A DNA stretch of 64,000 nucleotides from Phytophthora quininea. Its lineage: Eukaryota > Oomycota > Peronosporomycetes > Peronosporales > Peronosporaceae. Below the pieces are notes generated by a model that was not told the origin of the DNA, searched no databases, and saw only the letters and a list, made by a program, of their open reading frames with translations. Each line of letters begins with the position of its first letter. The first letter of the stretch is position 1. The DNA lies in the NCBI GenBank assembly GCA_011947345.1, contig JAAVTG010000614.1:741256-805255 (forward strand), read 5' to 3'. The position numbers were made by a program, and so were the translations under genes. Of this stretch, positions 22,098-30,760 are shown one piece after another.

Positions 22098-22913
22098 ATG
22101 CACTCCAAGCTTCTCGTCGTGCTGGGTCTCTGCATCACCACCTCGGTCCTGCAGTCGGCTGACGCCAACCCCAACTCGGTTCCGGGAGGCTCGCCTCGCC
22201 GCCGCCTTGGTCAGAATAACTATGGCTCGCCGTACAAGCACAACAAGCACGACCACCACCAGAACAAGCACCACCACGACAAGTATCCGTCGCACTACCG
22301 CCGCCGCCTTGAAGAGGTGAAGGACGCCGCCAAGAAGACCGAGTCGTCCGACTACGACTACGAACACGGTCATGATGACTACGGTCACAAGGACGACTAT
22401 GACTATAGCTACGGCGGCTATGACTACAGGAGCTATGGCCACAAGGATTGCGACGACTACAAGGGCTACGGCGGCTACGGTGGGTACGACAACTACGGCT
22501 ATGGCAAGGACTGTGATGACTACTCGTACGGTGGCTATGGCAAGGACTACTACGGCAAGGACTACTACGGCTATGGCGGTGGCTATGGTGGCTACTACCC
22601 GGACTACTACTCGTCCTACGGCTACGGCTACGGCTACTACCCGGATTACTCGTACGGCGGCTACGGCTACTACCCGGACTACTCGTACGGCGGCTACGGC
22701 TACTACCCGGACTACTCGTACGGCGGCTACGGCTACGGCTACCCTCCGTACTTCGGCTACGAATCCGCGTCGTCGTCGGTGCCGAGTGCTGCCGAAGCAA
22801 CGCAGTCTGTGACCGAGTCCGCGGAGGTGCCGACTTCGTCTGTGACGGAGAAGACCAGCAAGTCGGCGGCGAAAGAGGCCAAGGCGGACAAGCCTAAGAG
22901 CAAGGCCAAGTGA
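22098..22913 (+). CDS. Secreted Gly/Tyr-rich repeat protein, copy 1 (intact)
   Basis: 271 residues. A signal peptide (residues 1-23, MHSKLLVVLGLCITT..., cleavage likely after ADA) is followed by PRRRLGQ (34-39), a His/Lys-rich stretch, YRRRLEEVKDAAKK (67-80), and then tandem Gly/Tyr/Asp repeats (YGGYG, KDYYGKDYYG, YYPDYSYGG). The tail is Ser/Thr/Glu-rich and ends in Lys-rich PKSKAK. Gly/Tyr repeats resemble extracellular structural or wall proteins that cross-link through tyrosine. The RRLG ... LEE order also recalls a degenerate RxLR-EER host-translocation leader, but no WY fold follows. Function is unknown. It lies in the left arm of the inverted repeat; two paralogues are in this window. 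Confidence 0.85.
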   Translation: MHSKLLVVLGLCITTSVLQSADANPNSVPGGSPRRRLGQNNYGSPYKHNKHDHHQNKHHHDKYPSHYRRRLEEVKDAAKKTESSDYDYEHGHDDYGHKDDYDYSYGGYDYRSYGHKDCDDYKGYGGYGGYDNYGYGKDCDDYSYGGYGKDYYGKDYYGYGGGYGGYYPDYYSSYGYGYGYYPDYSYGGYGYYPDYSYGGYGYYPDYSYGGYGYGYPPYFGYESASSSVPSAAEATQSVTESAEVPTSSVTEKTSKSAAKEAKADKPKSKAK

Positions 22914-23440
22914 AAGTGAGGCTGGTCGAGCGGTGCTGTAGACGTTAGTTGTGTGAACTAACTGCACTCTGTAGCGTATGGTTCAAAGTGATCGAACCAA
23001 ACAATAAGATCGATGTTGTTCACGATTACCGAAGGTTAGTCTACTTTTCGCTTGGTCTTTAGCTTTCCTGCGCGTGCTGCCTGAAGATACGACGCCTGAT
23101 CGTCGCGCACTTGGTCGACTGGCAAGTTGAAGTTGCCTGTTTTCGGTCGTCGAAGTGTCCACACACAGATGTCTGCGCCAAGATCATCTTGTCTTCCACA
23201 GTTTGCTCTGGTTGCAGCCAGCCAGCCGAGGCGATGGAAGGCAGTGTTTTCCAGGATGCGAGCTGCCGAAGACGAGCAGTTGGTCGCTTGTGCCGGCTGA
23301 CCCGATGTTGTGGCGCTGGAAAAATGTCGTCGACCGAAATTCGGACTTAGGCGAGTGCGCGAATTGCCGAGTCACTCTTGAAAAAGCAAGACAACGGCAA
23401 GCGACAAGACCCGAACACCACATCTCCGTCGACGAAGAAA

Positions 23441-23794
23441 ATGACCGGTCAACCCGAGCACTCGAGCGCCCACAGCTACAGCCGCCAGGAGCAGGGCATG
23501 AAGACGCCCGAGTCCAAGATCCGGTACGTGCAGAGCAACGTCTCGACGCCGTCGCCTCGACGGCGAGAGAGCCACCTGATAACTGCCCAAGTTGAAGTAG
23601 CTGACCGTCTCTTGCCTGGCAATTGGCCACTTTGCAGACGCCAGCACCTCGCGGAGCCGCCCAGGATCGAGCGTATGCGGCGGGTGTATCCGCTGCGCGT
23701 GGGGCCTGTGCTGTCGCTCGACGATCTGTCGGACGCAGAGGCCGACGAGCTGCAGCAGCCGGAACGCACCGACGTCTGGTTGCGGTCGGCGTGA
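23441..23794 (+). CDS. Small two-exon protein of unknown function, left-arm copy
   Basis: Exon 1 (23441-23523) starts MTGQPEHSSAHSYSRQEQ; a GTACGT...TTTGCAG intron (23524-23637) joins in phase to exon 2 (23638-23794), which reads RQHLAEPPRIERMRRVYPLR, then SLDDLSDAEADELQQPE and ends WLRSA. About 79 residues, hydrophilic, no signal peptide. The frame is open upstream to about 23352, so an earlier start or exon is possible. Both arms keep the same intron and frame, which supports a real gene. Confidence 0.5.
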   Translation: MTGQPEHSSAHSYSRQEQGMKTPESKIRYVQSNVSTPSPRRRESHLITAQVEVADRLLPGNWPLCRRQHLAEPPRIERMRRVYPLRVGPVLSLDDLSDAEADELQQPERTDVWLRSA

Positions 23795-23993
23795 GCGTTG
23801 GGCTCATGGACATTGAAGGGACCCCAGAAAGAGAAGAAGCGATTATTTTATGAAGTGGTGCCGTAGCAGCAGTACTATACTATCCACGGCAAATGCAGTC
23901 TGGTGCTTGTCGAGCATGTCTGTCTGGCTGTTGGTTCTCTGTTGGCGCCAGTTTTTCCATGTTCGAACGGATTTGAAAAGTGACTTCCAGGTA

Positions 23994-24699
23994 CACATAC
24001 AGAGTGCAAGTTCTTGCTGTCTGCACCATTCTGCCTCAGAGGCTGAAGTTACGTCAAAGACCGGATCATAACGAAGGCCTCGTAGATCGGGTTCTCCCAG
24101 AACTTCGTCGTTTCTGTATGCTCAAAATTGAAGGAGCGGTAGAAATCGAGGACCGATTCGCGGGCATGCGAGGCATAGATCGCCAGGCGCTTGAAGCGAT
24201 GCGAAGTTGCCCATTGCACGAGGTTCGTCATGAGTCGCCGACCGATGCCCAAACGATGGTAGTCGTGGTGGACGGACACACGTCTGATTTCGCCTCCTCC
24301 GTTGTCTTTCACCTCGAGACCAATATGCCCCACGATTTTTCGCCCCCATCGTCGTCTTCGATCGTCGCAACCCAGAAGTTACCCCCAGGAGCAATGTACG
24401 TGCCGTGAATATCCGCCAGGTCGGTCTTGAGACTCTTGCGCACGTAGTTGACCCAACGGTAGTTCAATTCTGGGTCGGTCGAGTACAGCATCATACCGTA
24501 CTCGAAAATCTTGGCGATTTCAGGCAAATCTTCGTCTCGGAACTGGCGGATGCGGATCGTACGTGAGAGCATGGCTTTGGGTTGGTATGCTGGCAGATAA
24601 TCGGCTAAACGGAGAATGGTCTACTCGATTACCTGCCAACTGGCCTGTGGATTCGGCCTCCTCATCTCACCAAAAAGTTGAGATGAGAATTCCTATGAC
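23994..24699. other. Spacer of the inverted repeat
   Basis: 706 bp of unique sequence between the arms, almost filled by the second acetyltransferase gene. Near its right end lies a short inverted motif CTCATCTCA...TGAGATGAG (about 24661-24688). A similar motif lies upstream of acetyltransferase copy 1 (about 21595-21615), so the two genes share upstream sequence. Confidence 0.8.
24049..24572 (-). CDS. GNAT-family N-acetyltransferase (copy 2, one frame break)
   Basis: A paralogue of the gene at 20979-21488 on the same strand. It starts MLSRTIRIRQFRDEDL, shares DLADIHGTYIAPGGNFWVA, and has motif A as IRRVSVHHDYHRLGIGRRLM. It has a five-residue insertion near YSTDPELNYRW. The frame breaks near 24340 inside a run of five A. 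One more A would give a KIVGHIGLEV step matching copy 1, so a sequencing error is likely, though true inactivation cannot be excluded. It is the only gene in the spacer of the inverted repeat. Confidence 0.72.
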
Positions 24700-24898
24700 T
24701 ACCTGGAAGTCACTTTTCAAATCCGTTCAAACATGGAAAAACTGGCGCCAACAGAGAACCAACAGCCAGACAGACATGCTCGACAAGCACCAGACTGCAT
24801 TTGCCCTGGATAGTATAGTACTGCTGCTATGGCACCACTTCATAAAATAATCGCTTCTTCTCTTTCTGGGGTCCCTTCAATGTCCATGAGCCCAACGC

Positions 24899-25252
24899 TC
24901 ACGCCGACCGCAACCAGACGTCGGTGCGTTCCGGCTGCTGCAGCTCGTCGGCCTCTGCGTCCGACAGATCGTCGAGCGACAGCACAGGCCCCACGCGCAG
25001 CGGATACACCCGCCGCATACGCTCGATCCTGGGCGGCTCCGCGAGGTGCTGGCGTCTGCAAAGTGGCCAATTGCCAGGCAAGAGACGGTCAGCTACTTCA
25101 ACTTGGGCAGTTATCAGGTGGCTCTCTCGCCGTCGAGGCGACGGCGTCGAGACGTTGCTCTGCACGTACCGGATCTTGGACTCGGGCGTCTTCATGCCCT
25201 GCTCCTGGCGGCTGTAGCTGTGGGCGCTCGAGTGCTCGGGTTGACCGGTCAT
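24899..25252 (-). CDS. Small two-exon protein of unknown function, right-arm copy
   Basis: Mirror copy of 23441-23794, with the same start (MTGQPEHSSAHS), intron position and end (DVWLRSA). The two coding copies appear identical in protein; an upstream base differs (Thr/Ala in an overlapping frame), showing these are two real loci and not one read twice. Confidence 0.5.
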   Translation of the reverse strand: MTGQPEHSSAHSYSRQEQGMKTPESKIRYVQSNVSTPSPRRRESHLITAQVEVADRLLPGNWPLCRRQHLAEPPRIERMRRVYPLRVGPVLSLDDLSDAEADELQQPERTDVWLRSA

Positions 25253-25778
25253 TTTCTTCGTCGACGGAGATGTGGTGTTCGGGTCTTGTCGCTTGCCGTT
25301 GTCTTGCTTTTTCAAGAGTGACTCGGCAATTCGCGCACTCGCCTAAGTCCGAATTTCGGTCGACGACATTTTTCCAGCGCCACAACATCGGGTCAGCCGG
25401 CACAAGCGACCAACTGCTCGTCTTCGGCAGCTCGCATCCTGGAAAACACTGCCTTCCATCGCCTCGGCTGGCTGGCTGCAACCAGAGCAAACTGCGGAAG
25501 ACAAGATGATCTTGGCGCAGACATCTGTGTGTGGACACTTCGACGACCGAAAACAGGCAGCTTCAACTTGCCAGTCGACCAAGTGCGCGACGATCAGGCG
25601 TCGTATCTTCAGGCAGCACGCGCAGGAAAGCTAAAGACCAAGCGAAAAGTAGACTAACCTTCGGTAATCGTGAACAACATCGATCTTATTGTTTGGTTCG
25701 ATCACTTTGAACCATACGCTACAGAGTGCAGTTAGTTCACACAACTAACGTCTACAGCACCGCTCGACCAGCCTCACT

Positions 25779-26587
25779 TCACTTGGCCTTGCTCTTAGGC
25801 TTGTCCGCCTTGGCCTCTTTCGCCGCCGACTTGCTGGTCTTCTCCGTCACAGACGAAGTCGGCACCTCCGCAGACTCGGTCACAGACTGCGTTGCTTCGG
25901 CAGCACTCGGCACCGACGACGACGCAGATTCGTAGCCGAAGTACGGAGGGTAGCCGTAGCCGTAGCCGCCGTACGAGTAGTCCGGGTAGTAGCCGTAGCC
26001 GCCGGACGAGTAGTCCGGGTAGTAGCCACCATAGCCACCGCCGTAGCCGCCGTAGCCGCCGTAGCCGCCAGTAGCCGCCAGTAGCCGCCATAGCCACCGC
26101 CATAGCCGTAGTAGTCCTTGCCGTAGTAGTCCTTGCCATAGCCACCGTACGAGTAGTCATCACAGTCCTTGCCATAGCCGTAGTTGTCATAGCCACCATA
26201 GCCACCGTAGCCGCCGTAGCCCTTGTAGTCGTCGCAATCCTTGTGGCCATAGCTCCTGTAGTCATAGCCGCCGTAGCTATAGTCATAGTCGTCCTTGTGA
26301 CCGTAGTCATCATGACCGTGTTCGTAGTCGTAGTCGGACGACTCGGTCTTCTTGGCGGCGTCCTTCACCTCTTCAAGGCGGCGGCGGTAGTGCGACGGAT
26401 ACTTGTCGTGGTGGTGCTTGTTCTGGTGGTGGTCGTGCTTGTTGTGCTTGTACGGCGAGCCATAGTTATTCTGACCAAGGCGGCGGCGAGGCGAGCCTCC
26501 CGGAACCGAGTTGGGGTTGGCGTCAGCCGACTGCAGGAGCGAGGTGGTGATGCAGAGACCCAGCACGACGAGAAGCTTGGAGTGCAT
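25779..26587 (-). pseudogene. Secreted Gly/Tyr-rich repeat protein, copy 2 (frame disrupted)
   Basis: Same signal peptide, RRRLG and YRRRLEE region as copy 1. In the Gly/Tyr repeats near 26070-26085 two extra bases occur in GGCTACTGGCGGCTACTGG. They shift the frame into an Ala/Thr-rich reading that ends near 25880, so the conserved Lys-rich tail, still present in DNA down to 25779, is not reached. It could be real decay of one arm or an assembly error in a repeat. The initiator at 26653-26668 is intact. Confidence 0.7.
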
Positions 26588-26652
26588 CTTGACGTTACGA
26601 AGCGAAGACAGGGAACTTGCGAGTCGGTGCGTTGCTTGGCAGTCGAGAAGGC

Positions 26653-26668
26653 GAATTGGAAAGTGAGC
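26653..26668 (-). promoter_or_regulatory. Oomycete initiator-like element of Gly/Tyr-rich gene copy 2
   Basis: The same 16-base element as at 22007-22022 on the opposite strand, 66-81 bp upstream of the ATG at 26587. Confidence 0.65.
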
Positions 26669-26922
26669 GAGTTGGAAGGCGGCGGCGGTCGAGCTGAAGG
26701 CGGTGGGCATGGTCTGTCATTGTCGATAGGAAGCGGTTGATGTGGCTGGCCATCACAACCCACATCTTTCGCAGGTCTACTTGTGGTCAATGGTGTTTGG
26801 TTTCGTCTGGCTGAAGCCTACGTATCCATGGAGCAATTCACGCAATATTTCGCACTCAAAGTGGAAAGAAAATTACTTCAGGAAATTGACGCGCAGTAGC
26901 TCGACTGTCCATACTTCCTCGC

Positions 26923-28212
26923 GCTAGTCACGGCGGAATTTCGTGAGCGACAGCAACTTGTCCAGCTCTTCGGAGCTCAAGTTCTCTTTCAGCCTGCAGA
27001 AACATTCAATTGCTACCTTCAGCAACTGACGGTGTAGTATCACTAGAGCTATACGTACCAGGCCAGCGTTGCGGTTGGGATGAAATCTGTAAATGGGAGC
27101 ACCTCCTCCACAAAAGCCACGTACTTGGCATGCGGAGATGACTGGGAGTACAGCGTGTCCACCATCTTCGCCGACATGGGCGCCCACAGCACGTCGGCAA
27201 ACTCGCCAAGACCGGGAGCCACAAAGTCGCATTTCCTAGGAAGTCAATAGCCAGGCTGGCCACCAACTTGCGCGAAGGGTTTTCGAGTACATACTCTTTC
27301 ATGCGCGTGGACAACACAGAAGGCGACATTGCATCTTCTCCAGGCAGTCCCTGAAACAGCAGCAGCTGTCCTTGCGGACTGCGTAAGAAATGTTGGCACA
27401 GGTTCTTGACTCGCTCCGAGCGCGCCAGCTTCACCGTCACGATCGTCGAGGTCGTGGAAAACACGGTGACCAGCGACATCGCGAGGCCGATGACGAACCA
27501 GACGGGGAAGCCCATGAGGCCCACCAGGATCGTCAACGGCAGCCAAACTGGAGACGTCGCTACCACCCCAATGATACAGCCAGCAACAGCAGGCAGGAGC
27601 CCAACCATAGCCTTGTTCTTGTGAAGCGACAACTACGCATCAACACCCCAGACATTAGTACTCAACATTTTCATTGCTGCATCTCCTTCTAGCTCACCTG
27701 ATGAGCGACACTGCTCGCGTGGTTCTTGATGGCGATGGCATGAGAGATCAGCGCTCGTGGACGTCTGTCCGTCTTGACCCAAATGCGAATATCCAGCTCC
27801 CACAGCACCTGCAATGTAGTAGTTCAATAGACTAAGAGTTATCGAGTGACAATGATCTACTGACATCTTTGTGCAGCACTGGCTGCTGCCATCGGATCGA
27901 GCCGTCGGCTAGCACGGGCACGCAGTCTCTCAGCTTCAGCGCGTGCGTGGCCACCAGGTCCTCCCCATCCAGCAGCTTGAACGCCACGTGGCGGTTGAGG
28001 ATGGACGCCTCGCTGTCAACAGCCCCCGGCTCCAGGTCTTCGGCAGGCACGGAGATCTCGCATGGCAGCGGCGACTCCACGGCATCTGCGTCGGCCGCAG
28101 CAGGCAGTTCCACCAGGATTGACGCGGCCTTGGGCTCGTGCGGCTTCTCTGCCTGCTTCTTGAGCGGCTTGGCCAGCCACAGCACGTCCGCAGCCACCAG
28201 CGTCAGCTCCAT
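26923..28212 (-). CDS. Predicted membrane protein, conserved but unrecognised
   Basis: At least five exons. The N-terminal part (from 28212, MELTLVAADVLWLAKPLKK; an earlier start is possible because the frame is open upstream) is soluble and C2-like in texture. A short exon with LWELDIRIWVKTDRRPR follows (about 27810-27700). Then comes an exon (about 27633-27242) with two or three hydrophobic helices: AMVGLLPAVAGCIIGVVA, WLPLTILVGLMGF, FVIGLAMSLVTVF. Soluble exons follow (GLGEFADVLWAPMSAKM; FVEEVLPFTDFIPTATL), and the last exon ends LTKFRRD. A membrane-anchored role is inferred; the family is not recognised. Its last exon was copied into the left arm of the inverted repeat. Confidence 0.65.
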
Positions 28213-28575
28213 CTCTTTGCGCGGTTCTTCCGAGTCGAAAATGGCTTCAACTTGAGGCGTGACGGAAGCGACGTCGATGGCATGAGACGTAAATCATAGG
28301 TTTGCACCCACTAATTCTTGTAGCCATTTCAGTGGCTACACCCTTAACACAGAAAACCCGATAGACAACGACTTGACAAAAAACAAAGGAGTCAATAACC
28401 ACCAGAAGAGAATTAGTAAAGCCGCATCTCATGACAGCTAAATCGTCTGGCACATACAGACGGTAGCGTCAATACGAAACGAGTAACAATTTATAACGTT
28501 GATATCGCATTTGAAGATTATATCAATTTCAGGTCGAATTGACCTGTACTATAGTGGTTGTGCCCAAGAGTGAAG
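28213..28575. other. Divergent intergenic interval, nothing recognised
   Basis: 363 AT-richer bp between head-to-head genes; presumably two promoters. It contains CTGTACTATAG near 28541 but no clear initiator or CCAAT box. Confidence 0.4.
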
Positions 28576-30203
28576 ATGCAGCAGTTGGAGCAGGTGGAAG
28601 ACCCGTGGTTCTCGACGTTGGCAGAGCCGCAAGGCACGGCACTTGGGCTGCACTGCGATCTGCACGCGCTGTACTAACACCTAGTCCTTACTGACAGAGC
28701 TGCAGCGGCTGCCCTGCGACCACTGCCGCGTTGCGCTGGCCGACGTCGAGTGCTCGCGCTGCGTGCAGCGCTTCTGTCGAAGCTGCGAGCTGACGATCCA
28801 CCACCGCCTAGAGAAGCTGGCCATGAAGAACGAGGAGAGCAAAGGCGACGGTCGGCCGCACCAGGAGTTCCTCCAGCAAATCAACAGTACGCTAGGAAGA
28901 GACCAACGGTTGAATTCCACCGAGCTAATGGTTGCTTGCAGCCTGCCAGGTGTGCGGACAGAACGAGATGGACTTTGTGTGCGTGGACTGCAACGCCCGG
29001 CAGTGTGAGAAGTGCTGCGTTGACAAGCACGTTTACCAACAGCCAGACACGGCCACTTTTACTTTTGTCTGGAAGGTGAGAAAGGGACAAGTTCTTGGAA
29101 GCGTGCTTGTGAACTGACGGAAGTTGGATGAAAGGATCGCCGGCGAAAATTCTCAAGTTTGCTAGCTGGAACACCATGTACGTGGAACTGGTCAAAATGT
29201 GCATGGGACAACTGCAAGACGCGGAAACCATTACTGCCGCTGCTGGGGTCCAGGAGGTCGCTACTAGCGCAACGGACCCTCAGTCAGCTGCTGGGCAAAT
29301 TAAACTAGAACGGACAGAAGCCATGTCGACTAGCGCCACAGCGGCAGCTCTGGGGAACTTGTCGATCGATGAGACAACAGGAACGTCACACGCGCAGCCG
29401 CAACCGCCGGCCAGTCAGCCGAAACCGGTCCGGCGCGCAGTGAGCACGTCAGTGGTAGATCTTACACTCGACGATGACAGCGACCAAAGCAGCAACCCCG
29501 TCGCCCAGTCAGCCAGCCAGCCAAGTCAAATACGGATCAAGGAAGAGCCTCGAATCAAGATGGAGAACGCGTGGCTGAACTCGGCGCAACAAGCGTTTGA
29601 CTTTGACGAGCTGATGGAGAAGGCTATGGGGGAGGACGACGACCCAACCTTGCGGAATATGATTACAGACTACAACGACCTCAGCGTCAAGATCTACGAG
29701 ATCGAGCAAGAGTCCGCCAAGGCTCGAGAGGAGTCAAGCGTTTGTCGAGCGTCCAGCCGATCAACATGGCGGAGGTGAACAAGTCGCGTCAGAAATCGAC
29801 CAAGCTACGCGCCGATAAAGCAGCAGCGGAGGCCTCTAGGAACAGTGTGGTGGCGACCGTCATCATGTTCATCAAGCCCGACCCGAACGAACTGAAGACC
29901 TTTTTGGATACGTGCGTCGCTGATGTTCCTCCCGCCCAGGACGCGATCCACCGCAAGTGTACGTTGACTGAGGCGAGTATCAGAGCTTTACTGGAACGCA
30001 TTCAGACGATTCGGCGCAACATGGACGAACTGATGAGAATGAAAAAGGACGCGTCCGCCGAGATCATGCGTCTCGGTGCAGAGATGGCTGCTGGCGAGGA
30101 AGAGGTTCGGAAGCAGGACAAGGAGCGGCTGGAGGAGTTTTTGAACCTTTGCCGGTACAGTCGCAAGGTTCAGGACGCCGTCCATCAGATGATGTCTCCG
30201 TGA
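28576..30203 (+). CDS. Double B-box zinc-finger protein with SUMO-interaction motif
   Basis: Two tandem B-box-type fingers: CDHCRVALADVECSRC...FCRSCELTIHH (about 28716-28805) and CGQNEMDFVCVDC...CEKCCVDKH (about 28957-29030), each C-x2-C-x7-C-x2-C-x4-C. The large exon from about 29128 carries a textbook SUMO-interacting motif, VVDLTLDDDSD (about 29452-29484), and three psi-K-x-E sumoylation sites, IKLE, IKEE and IKME (about 29300-29570). A coiled-coil C-terminus ends at 30203. Short introns lie near 28671 and 28890. A frame break near 29733 fits one missing G. The layout resembles TRIM/PML-like scaffolds without a RING, suggesting a nuclear SUMO-pathway partner. That role is inferred. Confidence 0.7.
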
Positions 30204-30760
30204 TGTCGTCAGGGCAGCTTCGCGAGTTGGGATTTTTAATTGCAAAGTGCCTTTGCTGTATTCGTGTCGTCGTCATCTATGCCATGCCGGACACGACATA
30301 TTGGTCATTCGTGACGTTGCACAGTCAACTCTCCTTCTCGACCAGATTCGTATCAAGCAGACTCGTGGTACAACACGTCCACACAAGCCCAGATTGCATT
30401 GCTTCAAAGTGATCTTCTCACTAAAACCTGCCTCCCCAGTCTTCATTTCGCGCTGTCGGGCGCAAAGTCGAAGGTTGCCTTTGACTCAGAAATCATAAAT
30501 TGAGTCGGTCGCATTAGCTCCAGTCTGTCGCTGTAGCTACGTTGTGCTTGAACTTTATATCCAGAAGACAACAAGCGGCGCCGTCGACGGACACATCGAG
30601 CGCTGTTGGCGTTGCCGGCTTTCCTGGGCCCGTCTTAAGACTCGGACAGAGCCGCCAGACGCTCTAGAGTCTGCCTTCGAAGCGCAGTCCCCTGACGCCA
30701 TCAACGGCGCAAGAAACCCGACTTTAAAGGCACCACAAGCGCCTGACAGCGTCCGAAGTC

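Larger units (their letters stand above)
21677..23993 (+). repeat. Left arm of a large inverted repeat
   Basis: About 2.32 kb that reappears inverted at 24700-26998. The outer edge is TGCAGGCTGAAAG; the inner edge is GACTTCCAGGTA. It contains the orphan exon, the intact Gly/Tyr-rich gene and the small two-exon gene. Differences from the other arm are scattered substitutions plus repeat-number changes in the Gly/Tyr region. Confidence 0.92.
24700..26998 (-). repeat. Right arm of the large inverted repeat
   Basis: Reverse complement of 21677-23993, about 2.30 kb. It is probably the ancestral arm, because its outer end lies inside an otherwise complete gene: the last exon and intron acceptor of the membrane-protein gene at 26923-28212. 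Confidence 0.92.

Noticed and set aside
21978..22967. Long minus-strand Val/Ala/Arg-rich frames opposite the Gly/Tyr-rich genes (also at 51215-52067 and 26243-26740)
   Set aside because: They are antisense images of the Gly/Tyr repeat codons, contain no family motif, and change wherever the repeat number changes.
24829..25509. Long Arg/Ala-rich frames repeated in both palindrome arms (also 23184-23813)
   Set aside because: They run opposite the small two-exon gene, have no domain, and cross the intron of that gene without a break in base composition.
21677..26998. The palindrome as a DNA transposon or helitron
   Set aside because: No transposase, reverse transcriptase or target-site duplication could be seen; the arms hold ordinary genes and part of a neighbouring gene. 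A segmental inverted duplication explains it better.
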